A stretch of 64,000 nucleotides of DNA from positions 5,068-69,067 of the forward strand of contig DATIDP010000033.1 in the NCBI GenBank assembly GCA_035456265.1. Reading direction: 5' to 3'. Positions 27,062-36,218 of this stretch are shown here, piece by piece (within the stretch, counting starts at the first letter, position 1; each line of letters starts with the position of its first letter). The notes below the pieces were generated by a model. The model did not search any database. It was not told the origin of the DNA and was given only the letters and a program-made list of their open reading frames with translations. A program made the position numbers and the translations under genes. The stretch comes from DASUPK01 sp035456265. GTDB lineage: Bacteria; Actinomycetota; Thermoleophilia; Solirubrobacterales; 70-9.

Positions 27062-27445
27062 CTAGGCGGCGCCCCGCGCGCCGGCCAAATCCAGATCGAG
27101 CCGGTCGGCCTCGCCCCACAGCACCTCGAGCCGGTAGCGCTCCCGAAGCGCCGGCGTGAAGATGTGCAGAACCGCGTCCAGGTAATCCATCAGCACCCAC
27201 TCGGCTTCCCTCTCCCCCTCGATCCGCGCGGGCAGCCACCCCTCCCTCTTCAGCTGGTGATAGACGTCGTCGTGGATCGCCTTCGCCTGCCGCTCGTTGC
27301 GGGCCGTGCAGATGACCAGGTAGTCGGTGTACGAAACCAGCGCCCGGACGTCGAGCGCGACCAGATCGGTCGCCTTCTTGTCGTCCGCGATCGCCGCCAG
27401 CCGCCGCGCCAGCTCCTCCGGCCGCATCTCCTTCCCCCGGCTCAC
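27062..27445 (-). CDS. rsfS: ribosomal silencing factor RsfS
   Basis: Binds L14 and blocks 30S-50S joining under starvation. From GTG 27445 the product is about 127 aa. The conserved core includes KKATDLVALDVRALVSYTDY, VICTARNERQAKAIHDDV and EGEREAEWVLMDYLDAVLHIF. I prefer GTG 27445 because it overlaps the nadD stop as GTGA, a translational-coupling arrangement; an internal ATG at 27427 is too close to its purine-rich stretch. The order proA-nadD-rsfS is standard. Confidence 0.93.
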   Translation of the reverse strand: MSRGKEMRPEELARRLAAIADDKKATDLVALDVRALVSYTDYLVICTARNERQAKAIHDDVYHQLKREGWLPARIEGEREAEWVLMDYLDAVLHIFTPALRERYRLEVLWGEADRLDLDLAGARGAA

Positions 27446-28038
27446 CGGTACAGCCCCCGCTCCTCGATCAGCGAGATCACCGGTTCCGGAACCAGGTGCC
27501 GCAGCGGCTTTCCCTCCCGAGCTCGCTGCCTGACTGTGGTCGAGGACGCTCCGCAAAGTGGCATATCGATTATCTCCGCCCGATCGGATGCCCCAAGCCG
27601 CTCCAGCGCCGAGCGCACCGCGCCGATCCCGACACCAGGGCGCGGCACCACTCCCAACCGGGCCAGCTCGAGCACCCGCTCCGGCTCTCTCCAACTCGCC
27701 AGCCCCGCCGCCATGTCCGCGCCGAGCAGGAAATACAGCTCGTCGCGCGGGTGCTGCTCGGAGAGCAGCTCCAGGGTCCGATAGCTGTACGAGACCCCGT
27801 CCCGCTCGACCTCCAGCGGCGAGGCCTCCACCCCGCTCTCGCCGTCGGCGGCAGCGACCGCCATCTCCAGCCGGACCTCCGCGCCCGGGTCGTCCTCGAT
27901 CTCCTTGTGCGGCGCGCGGCCGGTGACCATCAGCAGCACCCTGTCCAGGCCGAGCTGCCAGCGCGCCTCCTGGGCGAGTAGCAAGTGACCGACATGGGGC
28001 GGGTTGAAGGCCCCACCCAGGACCCCGATCCGAGTGAC
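27442..28038 (-). CDS. nadD: nicotinate-nucleotide adenylyltransferase
   Basis: Makes deamido-NAD from nicotinate mononucleotide and ATP. The nucleotide-binding motif GGAFNPPHVGH, LLGADMAAGL, and SSTTVRQRAREGKPL near the C-terminus are diagnostic. The motif lies upstream of the first usual start (TTG 27984), and no ATG, GTG or TTG occurs in frame between it and an upstream TGA. A GTC at 28036-28038 has AGGGAG seven bases before it; ATC 28029 and CTG 28020 are alternatives. I drew the gene from 28038 so that the motif is included. It ends in GTGA overlap with rsfS. Confidence 0.88.
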   Translation of the reverse strand, partial: VTRIGVLGGAFNPPHVGHLLLAQEARWQLGLDRVLLMVTGRAPHKEIEDDPGAEVRLEMAVAAADGESGVEASPLEVERDGVSYSYRTLELLSEQHPRDELYFLLGADMAAGLASWREPERVLELARLGVVPRPGVGIGAVRSALERLGASDRAEIIDMPLCGASSTTVRQRAREGKPLRHLVPEPVISLIEERGLYR

Positions 28039-28042
28039 GTCG

Positions 28043-29308
28043 CTACTCCCTGACCTGCCCGGTGCCGTGAACGACGTACTTGGTCGTGGTCAGCTCGCGC
28101 AGCCCAATCGGTCCGCGGGCATGCAGCTTCTGCGTCGAGTTGCCGATCTCGGCGCCCATTCCGAACTCGTACCCATCTGTGAAGCGCGTGGACGCATTCA
28201 CATAGACGGCGGCGGAATCCACGCTGTCGGTGAAATCGTCGCCAACCTCCCGCGAGCCGGTCACGATCGCGTCCGAGTGCCCGGTCCCGTGCCGGTTGAT
28301 GTGCTCGATCGCCTCGCCGAGCGAGTCCACCACTCCCACGGCCATCTTCAGCCCGTGGTACTCGGTGTCCCAATCGGCCTCCGTGGCGCCCCCCACCGGC
28401 ACCGACCCGGCGGCCTCCCGCGTCCGCGCATCACCGACCAACTCCACTCCGGCGTCGTTCAGCTTCGCCAGCAGACTCGGCAGCAGCTGACCCGCGACGT
28501 CCCTGTGCACGAGCAGCGTCTCCGCCGCGTTGCAGACACCTGGCCTCTGCACCTTCGCGTTGTAGGACACCCGCTCCGCCATCTCCAGGTCCGCGTCCTG
28601 GTGCACGTACACGTGGCAGTTCCCCGCCGCCGCGTACATCACCGGCACCTTCGCAACGGCCTTGAGCGCGTTCTTGAGCCCCTCGCCGCCGCGCGGAATG
28701 ATCAGATCCACCAGCCCCTCGGCCGTGGCGAGCTCCTCCAGCTGCTCGTGCCCGCCGCCCGCGACCAACGAGACCGAAGCCGCCGGCAGCTCGGCCGCCG
28801 CCAACGCGTCCGAGATCAGCCCGGCGAGAAAAGCGTTCGAGCTCTCCGCACTGCTCGAGCCCCGCAGCACCGCGGCATTCCCGCTCTTCAGGCAGAGCGC
28901 CGCGGCATCGATCGTCACGTTCGGCCGAGCCTCGTACACGACGGCCACCACGCCGATCGGCACCCGCTTCTTCGCGACCTCGAGCCCGTTCTCGAGCGTC
29001 CAGCCCTCGATCACCTCGCCCACCGGATCGTCCAGGTCGGCGATCTCCCGCACGCCCTTCGCCATTTCGGCGATCCGCGCCTCGGTCAGAGCCAGCCGGT
29101 CGAGCAGGGCCTCGTTCAGCCCCTGCTCCCTCCCGGCCTCGACGTCCGCCCTATTCGCCTCGAGCAGCGGCTCGACGCTGGCATCGATCCGATCGGCCAG
29201 ATCCCTCAGCCAGGCGTCCTTCTCATCCCGGGTCGCGCGCGCGAGCAGATGCGAAGCATCCTTCCCCTCGCGGCAGGTCTGCTCTACGGTCTTGGCTGCC
29301 GTGGCCAC
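28043..29308 (-). CDS. proA: gamma-glutamyl phosphate reductase
   Basis: Second step of proline synthesis; reduces glutamyl-5-phosphate with NADPH. The 421-aa product has family length, with the catalytic Cys in RPGVCNAAETLLVH, the cofactor region PIGVVAVVYEARPNVTIDAA, and a conserved C-terminus (GPIGLRELTTTKYVVHGTGQ). It lies upstream of nadD. Its partner proB lies about 8 kb away on the same strand, separated by an accessory block. Confidence 0.97.
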   Translation of the reverse strand: MATAAKTVEQTCREGKDASHLLARATRDEKDAWLRDLADRIDASVEPLLEANRADVEAGREQGLNEALLDRLALTEARIAEMAKGVREIADLDDPVGEVIEGWTLENGLEVAKKRVPIGVVAVVYEARPNVTIDAAALCLKSGNAAVLRGSSSAESSNAFLAGLISDALAAAELPAASVSLVAGGGHEQLEELATAEGLVDLIIPRGGEGLKNALKAVAKVPVMYAAAGNCHVYVHQDADLEMAERVSYNAKVQRPGVCNAAETLLVHRDVAGQLLPSLLAKLNDAGVELVGDARTREAAGSVPVGGATEADWDTEYHGLKMAVGVVDSLGEAIEHINRHGTGHSDAIVTGSREVGDDFTDSVDSAAVYVNASTRFTDGYEFGMGAEIGNSTQKLHARGPIGLRELTTTKYVVHGTGQVRE

Positions 29309-29344
29309 GCACTAAAGGGTAACTACGGCGTCACACTGGAGCTG

Positions 29345-30553
29345 ATGGCAGGGACCCGGACCCAGACACGCGAGCCGTCCGCCCGCTCGGGCGGCACCGT
29401 CGTGAGGGGATTCGAGCCGCTCGCCGAGGAGTTCCGACGCCTGATGGCACGCGGGCCCCGAGGCGGCGCCCTCGTCGTTCGCACCGGTGACCGGGTGCTC
29501 GCGGATCTCCACATGGGCTGGGAGGACGCGGCCCGCCGGCGCCCCTGGGAGCCCGAGACCCAGGCCCTCGCCTTCTCCGCGACCAAGGGCCTCGCCTCGA
29601 TGGTCATCCACCGCCTCGCCGACCGGGGCCTGATCGACTACGACCTGCCGGTCGCCTCCTACTGGCCCGAGTTCGCCGCCGCGGGCAAGGACCGGATCAC
29701 GGTCCGCGAGCTCCTCAGCCATCGCGCCGGCCTCTACGACGTGCAGGCGGTCGCCGAGAGCGGAGACGACCTACTCGACCACCTCGGCATGGAGCGTCGC
29801 CTCGCCTCCGCCTCTCCGCAGGGCCCGCCCGGCCGCCCGGCGTACCACGCCTTCACCTTCGGCTGGCTCGCCTCCGGCCTCGCGCGCGCCGTCACCGGGA
29901 AGGGTATGCGTGACCTCGTCCGCACCGAGCTGGCCGAGCCGCTTGGGACCTCCGGCCTGGAGATCGGGCTGCCCGCCTCGGACCGCTCCCCCGCGCAGAT
30001 GGTCGGCCGCTCGCTCCGCATCTACAGCGCCTTCGGCATCGCGGCCACCCCGCTCCTCGGCTGGCTGCCGATCACCCGCGCCGGGTTCCGTGCCCTTCAC
30101 GCCCCCGGCTTCGAGCAGCTCTGCCGGGGCCCGGACCCCGCCGTCTGGCGCACCGAGATGCCCGCGGTCAATGGCGCGCTCAGCGCGGACGGGCTCTCCC
30201 GCCTCTACGTCCCGCTCGCGCGTGGCGGACTCGCGGCCGACGGCAGCCGGTTCCTCTCACCCGAGACGATCGAGCGCCTCGGCAGGGTCCAGACCCGCGA
30301 CCTGGACCGCGTCCTCGGAGTCCGCATGCGCTGGCGCCTCGGCTTCCATCACGCCTTCGCCCTGGGCAGCCCGGCTCCTCGCGCCCTCGGCCACTACGGG
30401 TTCGGCGGCAGCGGCGGCTGGGGCGATCCGGACAGCGGCGTCTCGTTCGGCTTCGTCAGCAGCCACATCGGCAACTTCACGACCGCCATCGGCGACCTCG
30501 GCATCCTCCGCCTCACAGCGGTGGCGCGCGCCTGTGCGGCGCGCGAGCTCTAG
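29345..30553 (+). CDS. serine hydrolase, beta-lactamase/esterase (EstB) family
   Basis: 402 aa from ATG 29345. The catalytic SxxK tetrad is in LAFSATKGLASMVIHRLADR. The second motif is at YHAFTFGWLASGLARAVTGK, with Tyr in the YxN position but Ala where Asn is usual. The third, HxG-like, motif is HYGFGGSGGWGDPDSGVSFG. These features suit class C-like esterases more than true beta-lactamases. No signal peptide is seen, suggesting a cytoplasmic enzyme. It is divergent from proA and convergent with the kinase gene. Confidence 0.86.
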   Translation: MAGTRTQTREPSARSGGTVVRGFEPLAEEFRRLMARGPRGGALVVRTGDRVLADLHMGWEDAARRRPWEPETQALAFSATKGLASMVIHRLADRGLIDYDLPVASYWPEFAAAGKDRITVRELLSHRAGLYDVQAVAESGDDLLDHLGMERRLASASPQGPPGRPAYHAFTFGWLASGLARAVTGKGMRDLVRTELAEPLGTSGLEIGLPASDRSPAQMVGRSLRIYSAFGIAATPLLGWLPITRAGFRALHAPGFEQLCRGPDPAVWRTEMPAVNGALSADGLSRLYVPLARGGLAADGSRFLSPETIERLGRVQTRDLDRVLGVRMRWRLGFHHAFALGSPAPRALGHYGFGGSGGWGDPDSGVSFGFVSSHIGNFTTAIGDLGILRLTAVARACAAREL

Positions 30554-30565
30554 GCACTCGCCCGA

Positions 30566-31984
30566 TCAGCCTGTCTCGGCGTCGGCCCGCGCACGCGCGA
30601 GCTCCGCCGCGACCGTGGAGCGCTGGTTCAGAATCCCGAGCCGCCGCTCCAGGATCGGGATCGCCTCTTCCGGATGACCCGAGAGCCTCAGCGCGTTGCC
30701 GAGGTTGTAGAGCGCGTATGCGTAATTCAGGTCGCTGCTTCCCTCGGGAAACGACTCGACGGCCCGCCGGAGGACCGGCACCGCCTCAGCCGGCCGGCCC
30801 TGATTGATCAGGGAGAACCCCTCTGCGTTCAGGGCCGCTCCGTCGGCCGGCGACGAGCTCGCTCCGCCCGTGGCGGGCGGCGGCGCGGCGGAACTGTCGG
30901 TTGCCGCCGCCTGCGAGCCGCCCTGGTCCGCGGGGCCGGCGACCCCCTTGGCCCTCGCGACCTTCTTCCGGCCTGCGTCACCATTGGAGCCACCCCCGAT
31001 CAGGGCGATACCCGCTGCCGTCAGGCCCGCCAGAGCCACGAGCGTCAGCGCCAGCACGGCCCCTGCCCGGCTCCTGCCGGACCGGCTGGCTCGGGGCGGC
31101 GAGGTGGCCAGCGGTCTCGTCCGACGGCGGGAGGGGGTGGGCGCCTGGAAGGGCATCGTCTGCTCGTCTGCACGGCGAAGCGCATCATCGAGCTCGGCCA
31201 CGAACTCGCCGGCGGAGTCCTGCCGGCGCGCCGGATCGTGAGAGAGCCCTCGCATGACGACGGCGAAGGCCGCGGCGCCGGCTTTCGGCCAATTCGCCGC
31301 GAGCGCCTGCCGATCGGGCGGATGCTCGCCGCCCGGCGCCACCTCGTCGATTCGCACCCCGGAGAGAAGCTCGTAGGCGACCGCCGCGAGCGCATACACA
31401 TCGCTGGCGGGTCCTCCTGCGCCCGCCGCCTCGAAACGCTCCGGAGCCATGTAGGTCGCCGTCCCGATCACCCTCCCCTCCGCCGTGATCTGGGTCGCGC
31501 CCACCGCCCTCGCGATGCCGAGGTCCGCCAGCTTCACGGTCCCGTCCTCGCGCACCAGAATGTTCCCCGGCTTGATGTCGCGGTGGATCACGCCCTCCCG
31601 ATGGGCGTGGTCCAGCGCGGCCGCGGCGGCCTCGAGAATCGATACCGCCTCTTCGGGATCCATCGCGCCCTGCCCCATCAGCTCCTCCAGTGAGGGACCT
31701 GGCACGTACTCCATGACGATCAGCGCGCCCTCGTCGGTGGCGATCGTGTCGAAGACCGAGACGAAGTTGGGATGGTTGAGCGTCGCGCCGATCCGCGCCT
31801 CACGGCGGAAGCGCCTCAGGCTCTCCTCCGGAGCGTCGGTCCTCAGCCGCTTGACCGCGACCTCACGGCCCAGCCGCTCGTCCTCGGCCAGCCAGACGGT
31901 CGCCATCCCGCCCGCGCCGAGCCGCCTGATGACGCGATAGCGGTCCGCGAACAACTCACCTCTGCGGATCTCCCTCGTGATCAT
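30566..31984 (-). CDS. membrane Ser/Thr protein kinase with TPR-like outer domain
   Basis: 472 aa of the bacterial Hanks/PknB type. Kinase domain, residues about 15-270: Gly loop LGAGGMATVW, ATP-binding Lys in VAVKRL, catalytic loop HRDIKPGN, metal motif DLG in place of DFG, and APE in YMAPERF. A proline/arginine-rich linker and one membrane helix (AGAVLALTLVALAGLTAAGI, about residue 310) follow. The outer part is Ala/Ser-rich and ends in tetratricopeptide-like repeats (AEGFSLINQGRPAEAVPVL, YALYNLGNALRLSGHPEEAI). The substrate is unknown. Confidence 0.92.
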   Translation of the reverse strand: MITREIRRGELFADRYRVIRRLGAGGMATVWLAEDERLGREVAVKRLRTDAPEESLRRFRREARIGATLNHPNFVSVFDTIATDEGALIVMEYVPGPSLEELMGQGAMDPEEAVSILEAAAAALDHAHREGVIHRDIKPGNILVREDGTVKLADLGIARAVGATQITAEGRVIGTATYMAPERFEAAGAGGPASDVYALAAVAYELLSGVRIDEVAPGGEHPPDRQALAANWPKAGAAAFAVVMRGLSHDPARRQDSAGEFVAELDDALRRADEQTMPFQAPTPSRRRTRPLATSPPRASRSGRSRAGAVLALTLVALAGLTAAGIALIGGGSNGDAGRKKVARAKGVAGPADQGGSQAAATDSSAAPPPATGGASSSPADGAALNAEGFSLINQGRPAEAVPVLRRAVESFPEGSSDLNYAYALYNLGNALRLSGHPEEAIPILERRLGILNQRSTVAAELARARADAETG

Positions 31985-32008
31985 CGGCGGCTGACGCAGG
32001 ACGGAAAG

Positions 32009-32593
32009 CTACGAGCCGGCGTGCGCCTTCTCGCGCTGCTCCTCGTGCACGCCCTCCGCGAACTCCTCGACGATCTTCGAGTTGAACGCCGGGATGTCGT
32101 CGGGCTTCCGCGAGGTAACCAGCCCTGAATCGACCACGACCTCCTCGTCCACCCAGTTGCCGCCCGCGTTGCGGATGTCGCTCTGCAGGCTCGGGAAGGA
32201 CGTCACCTCGCGGCCGTCAACCACATCGGCCTCGATCAGCATCCACGGCGCGTGACAGATCGCACCGACCGGCTTGCCGGCCGCGAAGAACTCGCGCAGG
32301 AACCGCACGGCGTCCTTGTCCATCCGCAGGCTGTCGGGGTTCGCCACGCCGCCCGGCAGCACGACGCCGTCGTAATCGGAGGCCTGCGCCTCGGATGTGG
32401 TCTTGTCGACATCCCAGGTCTCGGCCTTGTCGAGATGCTCGAACCCCTGGACCTGGCCGGGCTCGCTCGAGATCACATCGACCTCCGCTCCGGCCTCCTC
32501 GACAGCCTTGCGGGGCTTGAGGTACTCCACCTGCTCGACGCCCTCATTCGCCATCAGGAAGGCGATTCGCTTGCCCTGCAACTCGTTCGCCAT
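32009..32593 (-). CDS. DJ-1/PfpI family protein
   Basis: 194 aa of the type 1 glutamine amidotransferase-like PfpI group. The nucleophile elbow has Cys in GAICHAPWMLIEA, preceded by VVLPGGVANPDSLR. The N-terminus reads KRIAFLMANEGVEQVEYLKP. Members act as deglycases, proteases or stress proteins; the role here is unassigned. The ribosome-binding site AAAGGAG lies 9 bases before the ATG and within one arm of a 7-bp hairpin (32601-32632). Confidence 0.88.
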   Translation of the reverse strand: MANELQGKRIAFLMANEGVEQVEYLKPRKAVEEAGAEVDVISSEPGQVQGFEHLDKAETWDVDKTTSEAQASDYDGVVLPGGVANPDSLRMDKDAVRFLREFFAAGKPVGAICHAPWMLIEADVVDGREVTSFPSLQSDIRNAGGNWVDEEVVVDSGLVTSRKPDDIPAFNSKIVEEFAEGVHEEQREKAHAGS

Positions 32594-32600
32594 CTCACTC

Positions 32601-32632
32601 GACTCCTTTCGCTTTCAGTCTCTTCAGGAGTC
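32601..32632 (-). promoter_or_regulatory. hairpin containing the PfpI-gene ribosome-binding site
   Basis: GACTCCT (32601-32607) and AGGAGTC (32626-32632) are perfect 7-base complements with an 18-base loop. On the minus-strand message the downstream arm holds the AGGAG ribosome-binding site of the PfpI gene, so pairing would limit initiation. Seen directly; regulation is inferred. Confidence 0.4.
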
Positions 32633-32677
32633 GCGTACCCACCGCGCCCGCCGGGCGAAACAGGGGTGAGAAAGCGA

Positions 32678-34144
32678 TCAGGTTTGAATCGACTTCACCT
32701 CGAGGAACTCCTCGAGCCCGAACTTCCCGTATTCGCGACCGCGGCCGGACTGCTTGTAGCCCCCGAACGGCGCGAGTGGGTTGAAGGTCGCGCCGTTGAT
32801 CTGCACCTGGCCGGTCCGCATCCGGCGCGCGAATGCCTTCGCCCGCTCCGGGTCGGCCGACCACACCCCGCCGTCGAGGCCGTAGATCGTCGAGTTCGCG
32901 ATCTCCGCCGCCTCGTCCTCGGAGTCGTACGGGAGGATCGAGAGCACCGGTCCGAAGATCTCCTCCTGGGCGATGGTCATGTCCGGCCTGACCTCGGAGA
33001 AGACCGTCGGGCGGACGAAGAACCCGCTGTCCAGCCCCTCGGGCGGCTCCGTGCCGCCGGTGATCAGCTTGGCGCCCTCCTCTCGGCCCTTCTCGATGTA
33101 GCCGCGGACCCGCTCCCGCTGCGCCTCCGAGACGAGCGGCCCGAGCCGCGTCCGCTCCTCGAACGGGTCGCCCGGCGTCGCCCTCTCCGCGGCCGCCCGC
33201 GCGACCGCCTCCGCCTCGGCCAGCTTCTCCCGGGGCACCAGCATCCGGGTGTGAGCGCTGCAGGTCTGCCCGGAGTTCAGGTAGCAGTTGGCGACCCCGT
33301 ACCCCACCGCCTTCTGCAGATCGGCGTCATCGAGGATCACGTTCGCGGACTTGCCGCCGAGCTCGAGGGCGACCCTCTTGACGGTGTCGGCGGCCACCTC
33401 GGCCACCCTGCGGCCCGCTCGCGTCGAGCCGGTGAACGAGACCATGTCCACGTCCTCGTGCGCTGCGATCGCCTCGCCGACCACCGGCCCGTAGCCGGTG
33501 ACCAGGTTGAAGACACCGGCCGGCAGATCCAGTGAATCGATGATCTCGGCGAGGACGAAGGAGGTGAGCGGCGTCACCTCGCTCGGCTTCACGACGACCG
33601 AGCAGCCGGCAGTCAGCGCCGGCCCGACCTTTGCGCAGATCTGGTGGAGTGGGTAGTTCCACGGAGTGATGCACCCGACCACGCCGACCGGCTCCCGCAC
33701 CACCAGCGAGTTGCCGATCTGCTCCTCCCAGGCGACCTCACTGGCGACCTGCGCCATCGATCCGAAGTCCATCGCGGGCAGTCCGGCCTGAATCGTCCGC
33801 GCCAGCGCAAGCGGCATCCCCACCTCGGCCGCGATCAGGGCCGCAATCTCGTCGCCGCGCTCGGCGAGCGCCGCGCTGATCGCCGTGCACGCCTCGACCC
33901 GCTGCTCCACCGGCACCTCGCGCCACGCCTCGAATCCGGCCCGGGCGGCCTTCACGGCCCGGTCCACGTCCTCCGGCGTTCCCTCGGGAATCCGGCCGAT
34001 CACCTGCTCGGTGGTCGAGTCGATCACCTCGATCGTCCCCGACCCCGCCGGCCCCAACCACTCGCCGCCGACGTAGAGGCGGTCGCGGACGATCTCCTCG
34101 GAGGGATGACCGATCTGAGTTGGTGCCTGGGTCTCGGTAGCCAA
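32678..34144 (-). CDS. NAD(P)-dependent aldehyde dehydrogenase
   Basis: 488 aa from TTG 34144, which has AGGAG at good spacing. The catalytic Cys is in NCYLNSGQTCSAHTRMLV, the general-base Glu in VALELGGKSANVIL, and the N-terminal cofactor fold has EPVGVVGCITPWNYPLHQIC. It oxidises an aldehyde to an acid. It is directly downstream of a GMC oxidoreductase, so the two could oxidise an alcohol in two steps (inference). Repeat copy 7 separates them. The frame upstream of the TTG is repeat-derived. Confidence 0.92.
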   Translation of the reverse strand: MATETQAPTQIGHPSEEIVRDRLYVGGEWLGPAGSGTIEVIDSTTEQVIGRIPEGTPEDVDRAVKAARAGFEAWREVPVEQRVEACTAISAALAERGDEIAALIAAEVGMPLALARTIQAGLPAMDFGSMAQVASEVAWEEQIGNSLVVREPVGVVGCITPWNYPLHQICAKVGPALTAGCSVVVKPSEVTPLTSFVLAEIIDSLDLPAGVFNLVTGYGPVVGEAIAAHEDVDMVSFTGSTRAGRRVAEVAADTVKRVALELGGKSANVILDDADLQKAVGYGVANCYLNSGQTCSAHTRMLVPREKLAEAEAVARAAAERATPGDPFEERTRLGPLVSEAQRERVRGYIEKGREEGAKLITGGTEPPEGLDSGFFVRPTVFSEVRPDMTIAQEEIFGPVLSILPYDSEDEAAEIANSTIYGLDGGVWSADPERAKAFARRMRTGQVQINGATFNPLAPFGGYKQSGRGREYGKFGLEEFLEVKSIQT

Positions 34145-34172
34145 GTCGTGCTCCTCTCTTCGTAAGCTCTCT

Positions 34173-34229
34173 ACGGCTTCGCCATCAAACGGGTTGCTCC
34201 TCGGCTTCGCCTTGGAGCACCCTCGCATC
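34173..34229 (-). repeat. dispersed hairpin element, copy 7
   Basis: Full-length copy, reverse on the plus strand: ACGGCTTCGCCATCAAAC, GGGTTGCTCC, loop TCGGCTTCGCCTT, then GGAGCACCCTCGCATC. It contains the TGA stop of the GMC oxidoreductase gene (34185-34187) and its last 14 or so codons. The aldehyde dehydrogenase start lies just downstream. Confidence 0.9.
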
Positions 34230-36206
34230 CCCGGCGTCCTCCGCGATCGCCTCCGCGGTCCGGTGGGCGAGGGCCATGATCGACACCATCGGATTGGTTC
34301 CGGACGAGGTCGGGAAGGCACTGGCGTCCCCGATCCAGACACCCTTCGTGTCGTGGAGTTCGCCCCACGGCCCCGCGACCGAGGTCTGCGGGTCCTCACC
34401 CATCCGGCAGCTGCCCATCTGATGGGCGCTGAACAGCTTGTACCCGCCGGCGCGGAACGGGATCCGCTTGACGGCGGCGATAAAGGCCTCGAGGTCGTCC
34501 CCTCGGCGCCAGGTCGGCGCGCCCTCGGCGAGCGGGCCGATCTGGTGCGCACCGGCCGCCTCGTGAAGCCGGACCTGCACCTCGATCCCCTTCTTCAGGT
34601 TCTCGAGGTCGAGCTCGTCCGTCACCGCGTACATCGGGAGGGACTCACCGTTTGCGTCGACACCCACCTGCCCGGCGCCGCGATCCCGCGTCAGCGAGAT
34701 GAAGTTGGCCGTGAAGCGGAAATCCTCCATGCGCTGCTTGTGGTCGGCGGCGGAGATCCACGGGGTGGCCGAGCCGATCAGCCCGGGCGCGTACTGCGCC
34801 GTCTCGATCAGGAACCCATAGCCCTGGCCGGTGTCCGCGAACTCGTCGCACAGGCCGGCCTGCGGCGCGCCCCACCAGGCCTCCTGGTCGGTGCCGTAGG
34901 CGCCGCCGACGACGCTCGAGGGGTGCAGCCTCAGGTTGTGGCCGACCGCTGGACCGCCGATGCCCGACCGCAGCAGCAGGGCCGGTGACTCGAGCGAGCC
35001 GCACGCAACGACGACCCGCCGTGCCCGGACCGTGACCCGCGCGCCGCGGCCGTTCGGCGCCTGCCAGACCGCCTCGACGCCGGCGGCCCGGCCGCCCTCG
35101 GTCAGGATCCTGGTCGCGCGGGTGAAGGTGAGGAATCGCGCCCCGTGCTCCTGCGCATCCGAGAGCCAGGTCCGGTCCGCGCTCTGCTTGCTCCCCGACT
35201 GGTCGCCGAACCCGAGGTACCCCGCCATCTCGGGCGAGTACCTCTCCTGATCCGTGTTGCGCACGATCGTCTCGAAGCTCCAGCCGAGCGCCTCCGTCCC
35301 TTCGCGCAGCCTCTGCTGCGTCCCGTTCAGCTCGCTGCATCGATCGTTGGCGCTGATCCGCTCCAGGACCAGGTCGAGATGGCGGTCGTACGCCGACTCC
35401 CCCAGATCCCCGAGTCCATGCTCGGCCCACTGCTCGCGTACCCACGGCCGGGTGCGCAGGCAGTTGGTCCAGTTGATGGTGGTGCCGCCACCGAGCGTCG
35501 TCCCGGCCACCAGGCTGACGTTGCCGTCCGCGGTCGGAGTCGGGCCGCCGCGCCAGAACATCTGCTGGTAGGCGGGCAGCTCGAGCTGGTTGAAGTCGGA
35601 TTCGTTGTAGTAGCCCGCCGCCTCCAGGACGACGACGTCCAGACCGCGCTCCGCAAGCACTGCCGCGATCACGGATCCGCCGGAACCCGAGCCGACGATG
35701 CAGACGTCCGCTTCGATCGTCTCCTCGGAGCCCTCCGGCTGATGGATCTTGAGCGGCTTCTCGATCTGTGGCGGCGCCGAGATCGGGCCCGGGTACCCGA
35801 AGGCCTCCCAGTTGGGGTTCTTCCCGGTCTGCGGATCCGGAGCCCCGTAGCTGAGGAAGAGCGTCATCCCGATCAGCGCCGCGACGCCCGCCGCGGCCCG
35901 CGGATCGGACAGCGCCGTGTTTCGCAAGATCTGCTCGCGCGACTCCTGGGACGGTGCGCGGGTGATCCCCTGGCCGCCGAGCGCGTCGATCAGCTGCAGA
36001 AGTCCGCCGCGCAGCTCGGGATCGGGAATCTCCGAGATCAGCTGCGCCGCGCCCGAATCCGCGCCGAGGTCGCTCGCTTTCCGACCCCAGAGGCCATGCG
36101 CATCCCGCTCACGCGGCAACGAAGGGACCACCGTGTCGCAAACGGCGGTCAGCACGGCGCGCTGCGAGTCGCTGAGCACGAGGCCGGCTTCCTCTCCGGA
36201 ACCCAT
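34185..36206 (-). CDS. GMC-family FAD-dependent alcohol oxidoreductase
   Basis: 673 aa. A helical N-terminal region of about 130 residues (RAVLTAVCDTVVPSLP) precedes the FAD-binding motif DVCIVGSGSGGSVIAAVLAE, a layout seen in long-chain alcohol oxidases. The C-terminal GMC signature has His in FSAHQMGSCRMGEDPQ, then GVWIGDASAFPTSSGTNPM. The final residues (ARVLQGEAEEQPV) are encoded by repeat copy 7, which also supplies the stop. Together with the following aldehyde dehydrogenase it suggests alcohol-to-acid oxidation; the substrate is unknown. Confidence 0.9.
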   Translation of the reverse strand: MGSGEEAGLVLSDSQRAVLTAVCDTVVPSLPRERDAHGLWGRKASDLGADSGAAQLISEIPDPELRGGLLQLIDALGGQGITRAPSQESREQILRNTALSDPRAAAGVAALIGMTLFLSYGAPDPQTGKNPNWEAFGYPGPISAPPQIEKPLKIHQPEGSEETIEADVCIVGSGSGGSVIAAVLAERGLDVVVLEAAGYYNESDFNQLELPAYQQMFWRGGPTPTADGNVSLVAGTTLGGGTTINWTNCLRTRPWVREQWAEHGLGDLGESAYDRHLDLVLERISANDRCSELNGTQQRLREGTEALGWSFETIVRNTDQERYSPEMAGYLGFGDQSGSKQSADRTWLSDAQEHGARFLTFTRATRILTEGGRAAGVEAVWQAPNGRGARVTVRARRVVVACGSLESPALLLRSGIGGPAVGHNLRLHPSSVVGGAYGTDQEAWWGAPQAGLCDEFADTGQGYGFLIETAQYAPGLIGSATPWISAADHKQRMEDFRFTANFISLTRDRGAGQVGVDANGESLPMYAVTDELDLENLKKGIEVQVRLHEAAGAHQIGPLAEGAPTWRRGDDLEAFIAAVKRIPFRAGGYKLFSAHQMGSCRMGEDPQTSVAGPWGELHDTKGVWIGDASAFPTSSGTNPMVSIMALAHRTAEAIAEDAGDARVLQGEAEEQPV

Positions 36207-36218
36207 CGACCTGGGACT

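Noticed and set aside
32595..32864. Minus-strand frame ending in LLKRLKAKGVE before the PfpI gene
   Set aside because: Most of it overlaps the aldehyde dehydrogenase in another frame; the short unique end is better explained as a leader with a hairpin.
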